From NCBI GenBank assembly GCA_025454185.1, contig JALOOY010000422.1, forward strand, positions 1-5,411: a stretch of 5,411 nt of DNA, given 5' to 3'. Within the stretch, counting starts at the first letter, position 1, and each line of letters starts with the position of its first letter. The translations under genes and the position numbers were made by a program. Below the pieces are notes generated by a model. The model ran no database searches. It saw only the letters and a program-made list of their open reading frames with translations, and had not been told where the DNA came from. Below, piece by piece: positions 1 to 5,364 of the stretch. Source of the DNA: Thermodesulfobacteriota bacterium (GTDB lineage: Bacteria > Desulfobacterota > RBG-13-43-22).

Positions 1-1698
1 TTTCAGGGCCTCAAGGCTTTCAAGGAAAAACAATTGAAGTCCATCATGGAGACCAACGAGAAGGATTTCCTCTCCTGGATCACCTCGTCGGGGCTTTACA
101 AAAAGGAGCTGCTGGAAACTGACCTGGAAAAAATTGCGGCCTTTTATTACAACCGGGGCTACCTGAAGGCCAAGGTGGGAGAGCCGGAGGTCAAGCACGA
201 AGGCGACTGGCTCTACGTGACCATCCCCCTCGACGAAAACGTCCAGTATAAGATGGGGAAGGTGGATATCCAGGGTGACCTGCTCGACCCCCGAGAAAAA
301 ATGCTGGACGGACTGGCCATCCGCAAGGAAAAATTTTATAACCGGGAGGTCATCCGCAACGATGTGGTGAAACTGGCCGACCGCTATTCCCTGGATGGTT
401 TTGCCTTTGCCGAGATCCTCCCCCAGATCAAGGAAGACGCGGGCGGGGACCAGGTCGAGCTGGTATACGATATCAAGAAAGGGCCCAAGGTTTATTTCGA
501 ACGGATTGACATCGTGGGCAACACCAAGACCCGCGACAAGGTCATCCGCCGGGAATTCAAGGTGGCGGAAGGAGGCCTGTTCGATTCCAAAGGCCTGCGC
601 ACCAGCAATGAGAATCTCAATCGTCTGGATTTTTTTGAGGAGATCAACATCTCCACCACGCCGGGCAGCCAGGAAGACCGGATGAACCTCAAGGTGGAGG
701 TCAAGGAAAAAATGACCGGCTCCTTTTCGATGGGGGTGGGCTACAGCGCAGCCGATCAGTTTTCCGTCATGGGCCAGATCTCCCAGCGCAACCTCTTCGG
801 ACGGGGCCAGCGGCTGAGTCTGGACGCCTACCTGAGTACGCGCAATACCCGCTACAATCTGGCCTTCGTCGAACCCTGGCTGTTTGACATCCCCTTGTCG
901 GCCGGCGTTAACTTGTACAACTGGATCCGCGAATATGATGAATACAACAAAGATAGTTTCGGCGGATCCTTCGATCTCGGGTACCTGCTCTGGGGTGATT
1001 ACACCCGGGGCTATTTGACTTATACCTACGACGACGCCAACGTGTCGGACGTCAAAGCCAACGCCCCGGACCCGATCAAGAACAGCGAGGGGCAGAACAC
1101 CACAAGCAGCCTGCGCTTCACCCTGCGACGGGATTCCCGGGACCAGTTGTTCAACACCAACAAAGGCTCGTTGAACAGCTTTTCGGTGGAATACGCCGGC
1201 GGGCCCCTGGGCGGGACCAGCCAGTTTACCCGCTATCTGGCCGGTTCGGGCTGGTACTTCCCGCTGTTCTGGGACACCACCTTTTTCGTCAACGGCAAGC
1301 TGGGCTATATCCAGGAACACGGTAAGGTCCCCGACTATGAAAAGTTCTACCTGGGAGGCATCAATTCCATTCGCGGTTTCAAATACTATTCCATCGGCGT
1401 GGTCGACCCGGTGACCGGCAACAAATACGGGGGCGACAAGATGGTGCAATTCAACCTGGAATACATCTTCCCTGTCGTACCGAAGGCGGGGGTCAAGGGG
1501 GTGGTGTTCTTCGACACCGGAAACGTCTACACCAAGGACGACACGGTCGACCCCTCCACCTTCAAGAAGACCGTGGGCGCCGGTGTGCGCTGGTACTCCC
1601 CCATGGGACCTTTGCGTCTGGAATGGGGATACAATATCGATCCCAAACCCGGTGAGGATACCAGCAACTGGGATTTCAGCATCGGGACATTTTTCTAA
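1..1698 (+). CDS. bamA: Outer membrane protein assembly factor BamA, C-terminal part (5' end outside window)
   Basis: BamA is the outer-membrane core of the BAM complex, which folds and inserts beta-barrel proteins. The reading frame is open from base 1 (FQGLKAFKEKQL...), so the TTG at 34 is not the start. The 565 visible residues lack the signal peptide and first POTRA domains; full proteins are usually about 750-900 residues. By comparison with E. coli BamA, residues 1-80 look like POTRA3 (AFYYNRGYLKAKV), about 82-160 like POTRA4, and about 162-236 like POTRA5 (IDIVGNTKTRDKVIRREF, then LNRLDFFEEI). The 16-strand barrel starts near residue 240 (TGSFSMGVGYS, then NLFGRGQRL). The loop-6 motif is IRGF at bases 1369-1380, the counterpart of the conserved VRGF. 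The chain ends in WDFSIGTFF, a C-terminal aromatic beta-signal. The next gene starts 11 bases after the stop, so co-transcription is likely. Identification is firm. Confidence 0.95.
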   Translation, partial: FQGLKAFKEKQLKSIMETNEKDFLSWITSSGLYKKELLETDLEKIAAFYYNRGYLKAKVGEPEVKHEGDWLYVTIPLDENVQYKMGKVDIQGDLLDPREKMLDGLAIRKEKFYNREVIRNDVVKLADRYSLDGFAFAEILPQIKEDAGGDQVELVYDIKKGPKVYFERIDIVGNTKTRDKVIRREFKVAEGGLFDSKGLRTSNENLNRLDFFEEINISTTPGSQEDRMNLKVEVKEKMTGSFSMGVGYSAADQFSVMGQISQRNLFGRGQRLSLDAYLSTRNTRYNLAFVEPWLFDIPLSAGVNLYNWIREYDEYNKDSFGGSFDLGYLLWGDYTRGYLTYTYDDANVSDVKANAPDPIKNSEGQNTTSSLRFTLRRDSRDQLFNTNKGSLNSFSVEYAGGPLGGTSQFTRYLAGSGWYFPLFWDTTFFVNGKLGYIQEHGKVPDYEKFYLGGINSIRGFKYYSIGVVDPVTGNKYGGDKMVQFNLEYIFPVVPKAGVKGVVFFDTGNVYTKDDTVDPSTFKKTVGAGVRWYSPMGPLRLEWGYNIDPKPGEDTSNWDFSIGTFF

Positions 1699-1703
1699 GG
1701 AGG
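1698..1703 (+). promoter_or_regulatory. Ribosome binding site of skp, overlapping the bamA stop
   Basis: AGGAGG starts on the last base of the bamA TAA stop and lies 6 bases before the ATG at 1710. It is a near-perfect Shine-Dalgarno sequence. It fixes the skp start and suggests translational coupling to bamA. Confidence 0.85.
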
Positions 1704-1709
1704 ATTGGC

Positions 1710-2282
1710 ATGTTAAAGGATGTGGTGAAAATTATCATGGTTGTTCTGATCGGGGCCGCGTTCTTGCCGGCCCAACCGGCCCGGGCCAACGAAACCCTCA
1801 AGATAGGGATCCTGGACCTGCAAAAGTGCCTGGACCAGTCCGAGGCCGGTAAAAAGGCCAAAAAAATGCTTCAGGATAAATCCGAGCGCATCAAGAAAGA
1901 CCTGAGCCTGAAACGGGATGAATTGAAAAAGAACCGGGACGAATTCACCAAGAAGGCCAGCGTGCTGAACGCCGATGCCCGCCGCGACAAGGAGAAGGAA
2001 CTCATTCGCAAGGAGGAGGATTTCCGCGATCAGGTCCGGGAAAAAGAAGAGGAAATGCGCAAGGACGAATATAACGCCATGCAGCCCCTGCTGAACGATT
2101 TGTTCGAGGTAACCACCAAGCTGGCCAAGGATGAAAACTACACGCTGGTCGTGGAAGCCAAGAGCGGGGTGGTCTATTACAGCAAGAGTGTTGACATTAC
2201 CGATAAGATCATCAAACTCTTCAACGAAGGCAAGCCTAAGGGGAAGTCCGCGGCGTCTGCCCGAAGGCGATCACGGGCCTGA
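1710..2282 (+). CDS. skp: Periplasmic chaperone Skp/OmpH family
   Basis: Skp-type chaperones are periplasmic trimers that hold unfolded outer-membrane proteins in a coiled-coil cage for delivery to BAM. Residues 1-26 look like a signal peptide: a short charged start, the hydrophobic stretch IIMVVLIGAAFLPA, and cleavage after ARA. A beta strand (KIGILDLQK, 31-39) is followed by a Lys/Glu-rich coiled coil at about 45-125. The C-terminal strand and helix follow (YTLVVEAKSGVVYYS, then VDITDKIIKLFNEG, to about 174), as in the family. The 190-residue length is within or slightly above the usual 160-190. The tail after Lys177 (GKSAASARRRSRA) is odd: its DNA also encodes the LpxD N-terminus in another frame, so it is probably not native Skp sequence. 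The original stop may have been lost with the start of lpxD. The family assignment is firm; the 3' end is doubtful. Confidence 0.9.
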   Translation: MLKDVVKIIMVVLIGAAFLPAQPARANETLKIGILDLQKCLDQSEAGKKAKKMLQDKSERIKKDLSLKRDELKKNRDEFTKKASVLNADARRDKEKELIRKEEDFRDQVREKEEEMRKDEYNAMQPLLNDLFEVTTKLAKDENYTLVVEAKSGVVYYSKSVDITDKIIKLFNEGKPKGKSAASARRRSRA

Positions 2283-2377
2283 ACGGCATTCGGGAGGCGG
2301 GGCCGGGAGAAATCACCTTCCTGGTCAATCCCCGGTATGCTGCCGAATTATCCCGGACCCGGGCCGCGGCGGTCATC
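2240..2377 (+). other. lpxD: Start-less N-terminal coding segment of lpxD
   Basis: This segment is in frame with the lpxD gene and follows a TAA at 2237-2239. Its 46 codons read GEVRG...KAITGLNGIREAGPG, then EITFLVNPRYAAEL. They match the LpxD N-terminal uridine-binding domain; E. coli has ELHG...ITGVASMQSAQTG and ITFMVNPKY. The residues that stack on or contact uracil in LpxD (Phe, Asn and Tyr of FxxNPxY) are at 2318-2320, 2327-2329 and 2336-2338. There is no ATG, GTG or TTG anywhere in the segment. Compared with E. coli LpxD as I recall it, the segment begins at about residue 15, so roughly 14 residues and the initiator are missing. The first 43 bases are also read as the tail of skp. The segment is therefore either untranslated, initiated at a rare codon (ATC 2270, CTG 2279, ATT 2288), or damaged sequence. 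Confidence 0.8.
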
Positions 2378-3256
2378 GTGGGAACGCCGCCGCCCGAGAC
2401 CGACAAACCGCTGCTGGTCAGTGACCGGCCTTACCTGGCCTATGCCCGGCTGGCCGCTTTTTTTGCCCCCGTCCCCGATCATCCCCGGGGTGTGGATCCC
2501 CTGGCCCGGGTGGGGCGGGACTGCCGCCTGGCCGAGGGCGTGGCCGTGTATCCGCTGGCCTATCTCGGGGATCGGGTCCATCTGGAGCGGGGGGTCTGTG
2601 TCTATCCCGGGGTCTATCTGGGCGATGACGTGCGCCTGGGGGCCGATACGGTCGTCTATCCGAATGTCTCCATCCTGGCCGGCACCCAAATCGGGACCCG
2701 GGTGATCATCCATAGCGGCACGGTCATCGGCAGCGACGGCTACGGCTTCGCCCAGGACGGCGAACGGCACGTCAAGATCCCCCAGTTGGGGATCGTCCAG
2801 ATCGACGACGACTGTGAAATCGGGGCCAACAACACCATCGATCGGGCGGCCCTGGGCAAGACCTGGATCAAGACGGGAGTCAAAACCGACAACCAGGTCC
2901 ATATCGCCCACAACGTGGTGGTGGGCGAACATTCCCTGTTGATCGCCCAGGTGGGCATCTCGGGGAGCGCCACCATCGGCCGGGGGGTAGTGCTGGCCGG
3001 GCAGGCCGGGGTAGCCGGCCATATCACCGTCGGGGATCGGGTCATCGTGAGCGGCAAGTCCGGGGTGGCCAAATCCATCCCGCCCGGGCAGGTGGTCTCC
3101 GGAAACCCGACCATGCCCCATCAAACCTATCTGCGCAGCCGTATGGTCCTGCCCCGGCTGCCGGAGATGCAGCAGCGCCTGCGCGCCCTGGAGGAGCGGG
3201 TCCGCGTCCTGGAAGCCCTGTTGGAGAAAGGAAGGAGCGCCATTCATGGAGATTAA
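2378..3256 (+). CDS. lpxD: UDP-3-O-(3-hydroxyacyl)glucosamine N-acyltransferase LpxD (5' end problematic)
   Basis: LpxD transfers an (R)-3-hydroxyacyl chain from ACP to the 2-amino group of UDP-3-O-acyl-glucosamine, the third step of cytoplasmic lipid A synthesis. From the GTG at 2378, 292 residues remain, against about 340 in the family. The end of the N-terminal domain (SDRPYLAYARLAAFF, 15-29) is followed by a left-handed beta-helix of hexapeptide repeats at about 40-240. Its conserved core has SDGYGFA, NNTIDRAAL and DNQVHIAHNVVVG. The catalytic His is in IAHN (residue 178, bases 2909-2911) and corresponds to E. coli His239. A C-terminal helix follows (MQQRLRALEERVRVLEALL). The GTG lacks a convincing Shine-Dalgarno sequence and would discard the uridine-binding residues encoded at 2318-2338, so it is only the first canonical start and probably not the true one. 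E. coli Met290 and Met292 are replaced by Gly229 and Ala231. The gene overlaps fabZ by 11 bases. Confidence 0.88.
   Translation: MGTPPPETDKPLLVSDRPYLAYARLAAFFAPVPDHPRGVDPLARVGRDCRLAEGVAVYPLAYLGDRVHLERGVCVYPGVYLGDDVRLGADTVVYPNVSILAGTQIGTRVIIHSGTVIGSDGYGFAQDGERHVKIPQLGIVQIDDDCEIGANNTIDRAALGKTWIKTGVKTDNQVHIAHNVVVGEHSLLIAQVGISGSATIGRGVVLAGQAGVAGHITVGDRVIVSGKSGVAKSIPPGQVVSGNPTMPHQTYLRSRMVLPRLPEMQQRLRALEERVRVLEALLEKGRSAIHGD
3232..3237 (+). promoter_or_regulatory. Ribosome binding site of fabZ inside the lpxD 3' end
   Basis: AAGGAG lies in a purine-rich run, 8 bases before the fabZ ATG at 3246. It is within the last codons of lpxD, consistent with coupled translation across the 11-base overlap. Confidence 0.75.
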
Positions 3257-3707
3257 CCACCAGGAAATCATGAACCTCTTGCCCCACCGCTATCCCTTTC
3301 TGCTGGTGGATCGGATCCTGGATTTCACGGTAAATGAAAAAATAACCGGTTTGAAAAACGTGACCATCAACGAGCCGTTTTTCCAGGGGCATTTTCCGGG
3401 CAAGCCCATCATGCCCGGCGTATTGATCCTGGAGGCCATGGCCCAAGTGGGCGGGATCCTGGCCTATAAATCCAATGAAGCCCTGCAGGGCAAGCTGATC
3501 TTCTTCATGGCCATCGACAAGGTGAAATTCCGCCGGCCGGTAGTCCCCGGTGACCAGTTGATTCTGGAGCTCACCGCCCTGCGGACCGGGGGGCGGGTCT
3601 GGAGGATGCAGGGCCGGGCTCTGGTGCAGGAGGCCCTGGCCGCCGAAGCCGAATTGACGGCGGCCGTTGCCGATGGGCGCGAAAATTCCCCAAGCGAGGA
3701 GGCGTAA
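3246..3707 (+). CDS. fabZ: 3-hydroxyacyl-[acyl-carrier-protein] dehydratase FabZ
   Basis: FabZ dehydrates (R)-3-hydroxyacyl-ACP to trans-2-enoyl-ACP in the cytoplasmic fatty acid elongation cycle. The 153-residue protein has the hot-dog fold signature in full. It begins with LLPHRYPFLLVDRI (11-24). GHFPG follows with the catalytic His at residue 49, then PGVLILEAMAQ with the catalytic Glu at residue 63; both have the same numbering as in Pseudomonas FabZ. FFMAIDKVKFRRPVVPGD (about 81-98) is also typical of the family. The start is well supported by AAGGAG 8 bases upstream and by the conserved N-terminus. Its place between lpxD and lpxA is the common arrangement: FabZ and the two acyltransferases compete for the same 3-hydroxyacyl-ACP, so their expression is linked. 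The Ala/Glu-rich tail (about 133-153) is variable in this family. No anomalies are visible. Confidence 0.96.
   Translation: MEINHQEIMNLLPHRYPFLLVDRILDFTVNEKITGLKNVTINEPFFQGHFPGKPIMPGVLILEAMAQVGGILAYKSNEALQGKLIFFMAIDKVKFRRPVVPGDQLILELTALRTGGRVWRMQGRALVQEALAAEAELTAAVADGRENSPSEEA
3697..3702 (+). promoter_or_regulatory. Ribosome binding site of lpxA
   Basis: AGGAGG lies just before the fabZ stop and 11 bases before the ATG at 3714. The motif is strong, but the spacing is slightly longer than the usual 5-9. Confidence 0.7.
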
Positions 3708-3713
3708 ACCCCC

Positions 3714-4493
3714 ATGTCATTGATTCATCCCACGGCTATCGTGGATCCCCAGGCCGAACTCCACCCCACCGCAGTGGTAGGGGCCTATAGTGTCATTGCG
3801 GGGGAGGTGGTCATCGGGGCCGGCACGGAAATCGGCTCGCACGTCTATATCGACCGCTATACCCGCATCGGCCGGGACTGCCGCATTTACCCCTTCGCCT
3901 CCGTCGGCACTCCCCCCCAGGACAAGAAATTCAAGGGGGAAAAAACCGAACTGATCATCGGTGACGAAAACGTCATTCGGGAATATGTCACCATCAATCG
4001 GGGCACTCCGGACGGGGGCGGGGTCACGGTCATCGGCAACCAGAACCTCCTGCTGGCCTATGTACATGTGGCCCATGACTGCCACCTGGGCAACGGAATC
4101 ACCATGGTCAATGTAGCCACCCTGGGCGGCCATGTGACCCTGGAGGACCATGCGGTCATCGGCGGCTTGTCCGCCGTGCACCAGTTCGTCCGGATCGGGG
4201 CTCACGCCTACGTGGGTGGGAAAACCGGGGTTTCCCAGGACATCCCGCCCTTCGTGCTGGCCTCGGGAGAAAGGGCTAAATTGTTCGGCCTGAATATCGT
4301 GGGGCTGAAACGGTATAATTTTTCCAACGAGGCCATACTGGCCCTGAAGAAGGCCTACCAGACGGTGATTCGTTCACATCTGACCATCCAGGACGCCATG
4401 CTTAAGGTGGAAAAAGAGGTGCCGCTGCTGCCCGAAGTGAGCCAGTTCCTGGATTTTATCCGCCGTTCTCAGCGGGGCATTCCCCGCCGATGA
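3714..4493 (+). CDS. lpxA: Acyl-ACP--UDP-N-acetylglucosamine O-acyltransferase LpxA
   Basis: LpxA catalyses the first step of lipid A synthesis, reversible transfer of an (R)-3-hydroxyacyl chain from ACP to the 3-OH of UDP-GlcNAc. The 259 residues nearly equal the 262 of E. coli. Residues 1-185 form the hexapeptide-repeat beta-helix from IHPTAIVDP onward; 190-259 is the helical C-terminal domain (FGLNIVGLKRYNFS). The active-site set is complete: His118 and the catalytic His121 (VHVAHDC), His140 (GGHV), and His156-Gln157 (AVHQF), equivalent to E. coli His122, 125, 144, 160 and Gln161. Gln69, Asp70 and Lys72 match the substrate loop QDxK. Gly169 matches E. coli Gly173, whose small side chain permits a 14-carbon chain, while Pseudomonas has Met there. 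The gene starts 6 bases after fabZ and its stop overlaps the lpxI start (ATGA). Whether it prefers UDP-GlcNAc or its 3-amino analogue cannot be read from the sequence. Confidence 0.96.
   Translation: MSLIHPTAIVDPQAELHPTAVVGAYSVIAGEVVIGAGTEIGSHVYIDRYTRIGRDCRIYPFASVGTPPQDKKFKGEKTELIIGDENVIREYVTINRGTPDGGGVTVIGNQNLLLAYVHVAHDCHLGNGITMVNVATLGGHVTLEDHAVIGGLSAVHQFVRIGAHAYVGGKTGVSQDIPPFVLASGERAKLFGLNIVGLKRYNFSNEAILALKKAYQTVIRSHLTIQDAMLKVEKEVPLLPEVSQFLDFIRRSQRGIPRR
4472..4487 (+). repeat. Short inverted repeat just before the lpxI start
   Basis: GCGGGG (4472-4477) and CCCCGC (4482-4487) form a perfect 6-base, all-GC stem with a 4-base CATT loop. It lies in the last codons of lpxA and ends 2 bases before the lpxI ATG. 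The only G-rich, Shine-Dalgarno-like bases for lpxI are within the left arm, so the stem could hide the site until ribosomes finishing lpxA open it. The structure is seen directly; the role is an inference. Confidence 0.4.
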
Positions 4494-5272
4494 CGGATTC
4501 GACCCCCATCGGTCTGATTGCCGGGAACGGTCGGTTTCCCCTGCTGGTGGCCCAGGCCGCCCGGGCCGAAGGGAAAAAGATTGTGGCCGTGGCCCACCTG
4601 GGGGAAACCCGGCCCGAGCTGGCCTCGGCGGTGGATGTCATCCACTGGGTCCGCCTGGGAGAATTGGGGAAACTGATCCGGGTTTTCCGCAACGAGGCGG
4701 TGACGCGGGTGATCATGGCCGGTGGTGTGGACAAGAAGAAGATGTTCTCCAGGGCCCGTCCGGATTGGATGGGTCTCAAGCTGCTGGCCCGGATGACCCA
4801 GCGGCGGGACGACCTGATCTTAAGGACCGTGGCCGACGAATTGGAAAAGGAGGGACTGCGGGTCCTGCCCTCCACGACCCTGCTGCCCTCCCTCCTGGCC
4901 CCGGCCGGAACCTTGAGCCGGCGCCAGCCGACGGAGGAAGAGGAAAAGGACATTGCCTTCGGCTGGCCCCTGGCCAAGGAGTTGGGCCGGCTGGATATCG
5001 GCCAGTGCCTGGTGGTCCGCAAAGGAGCCGTGGTGGCCGTGGAGGCCATTGAAGGAACGGATGCCACCATCCTGCGGGGGGGGCAGTTGGCCCGGGAGAA
5101 GGCGGTAGTGATCAAGGTGAGCAAACCGACCCAGGACCTGCGGTTCGACCTGCCCGCCATCGGCGAACAGACTATTCAAACCATGCAGGAGGTCAAGGCT
5201 GCGGTCCTGGCCATCGAGGCCCAAAAAACCTTGATCTTCGACCGGGAGGCCATACCCTGGATAGAGCCTTAG
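4490..5272 (+). CDS. lpxI: UDP-2,3-diacylglucosamine diphosphatase LpxI
   Basis: LpxI hydrolyses UDP-2,3-diacylglucosamine to lipid X (2,3-diacylglucosamine 1-phosphate) and UMP. It does the job of the unrelated LpxH, attacking the alpha rather than the beta phosphorus by family precedent (Caulobacter). The 260 residues fit the family (about 270-280). The N-terminal domain (1-130) opens with IGLIAGNGRFPLLVAQAA, then HWVRLGELGKLI, IMAGGVDKK and RRDDLILRTVADELEKEG. The C-terminal domain has DIGQCLVVRKGAVVAVEAIEGTDATI and DLRFDLPAIG. Asp191 in EGTDA is the likely counterpart of the catalytic Asp225 of Caulobacter LpxI. The ATG overlaps the lpxA stop as ATGA and has no clear Shine-Dalgarno of its own, so translation is probably coupled. 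A run of eight G lies at 5076-5083, in frame over Arg-Gly-Gly. With no LpxH here, this is presumably the organism's enzyme for the step. Confidence 0.94.
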   Translation: MTDSTPIGLIAGNGRFPLLVAQAARAEGKKIVAVAHLGETRPELASAVDVIHWVRLGELGKLIRVFRNEAVTRVIMAGGVDKKKMFSRARPDWMGLKLLARMTQRRDDLILRTVADELEKEGLRVLPSTTLLPSLLAPAGTLSRRQPTEEEEKDIAFGWPLAKELGRLDIGQCLVVRKGAVVAVEAIEGTDATILRGGQLAREKAVVIKVSKPTQDLRFDLPAIGEQTIQTMQEVKAAVLAIEAQKTLIFDREAIPWIEP

Positions 5273-5291
5273 GCCCATTGCCCTTTGTTCT

Positions 5292-5314
5292 GAGAAACTT
5301 TCTCTAATTTTTTT
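5292..5314 (+). terminator. Weak terminator-like hairpin with T-run
   Basis: GAGAA (5292-5296) pairs with TTCTC (5300-5304) across a 3-base loop, followed 3 bases later by seven T (5308-5314). The stem is only 5 base pairs and AT-rich, so strong termination is unlikely. It could act as a partial terminator after lpxI. Confidence 0.3.
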
Positions 5315-5336
5315 GGTTAGGATTTCCCCCTAAACC
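5315..5336 (+). repeat. Inverted repeat with one bulged A
   Basis: GGTTAGG (5315-5321) pairs with CCTAAACC (5329-5336), giving 7 base pairs with a single extra A, around a 7-base loop. It ends about 28 bases before the next start codon. On the plus strand no T-run follows it, so it is not a typical terminator. It may be a leader structure or an operator, or chance. Confidence 0.35.
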
Positions 5337-5349
5337 CGAAAGGCATACG

Positions 5350-5354
5350 AAGGA
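5350..5354 (+). promoter_or_regulatory. Ribosome binding site for the GTG start at 5365
   Basis: AAGGA lies 10 bases before the GTG at 5365 and is the only Shine-Dalgarno-like run in reach. It supports this start for the partial gene at the right edge. Confidence 0.6.
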
Positions 5355-5364
5355 TTTCCATTCC

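Larger units (their letters stand above)
5273..5364 (+). promoter_or_regulatory. Intergenic region between lpxI and the next gene
   Basis: These 92 bases form the only gap of any size in the window and are visibly richer in A and T than the genes. They contain a weak terminator-like hairpin (5292-5314), a second hairpin (5315-5336) and the ribosome binding site of the next gene. A poor sigma70-like pair, TTGCCC (5278-5283) and TCTAAT (5303-5308), is separated by 19 bases, so a promoter is possible but unconvincing. The region may break or tune transcription between lpxI and the downstream gene. Confidence 0.35.

Noticed and set aside
34..36. TTG as a start codon for the bamA reading frame
   Set aside because: The frame stays open back to base 1 and the upstream codons continue the POTRA domain. 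The gene is simply cut by the window edge.
2516..3120. Internal repetition in lpxD, with a similar pattern in lpxA, as DNA repeats or a tandem array
   Set aside because: The periodicity is the hexapeptide pattern of the left-handed beta-helix in both acyltransferases, not a nucleotide repeat or CRISPR array.
2348..3271. A 307-codon open frame on the minus strand opposite lpxD
   Set aside because: It is an antisense shadow of a GC-rich gene with a strong codon-position bias. Its translation is rich in Asp, Gly, His and Pro with no recognisable domain, while the plus strand encodes clear LpxD.
3912..3918. A seven-C run in lpxA as a possible frameshift site
   Set aside because: The frame continues correctly on both sides (VGTPPQDKKF matches the LpxA substrate loop), so there is no sign of a shift.
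3717..4205. A 162-codon minus-strand open frame opposite lpxA
   Set aside because: It has no domain signature and lies fully within lpxA, whose active-site residues are all intact.
4456..5160. A 234-codon minus-strand open frame opposite lpxI
   Set aside because: It has low-complexity Ser/Arg-rich composition and no family features. The plus strand encodes LpxI along its whole length.
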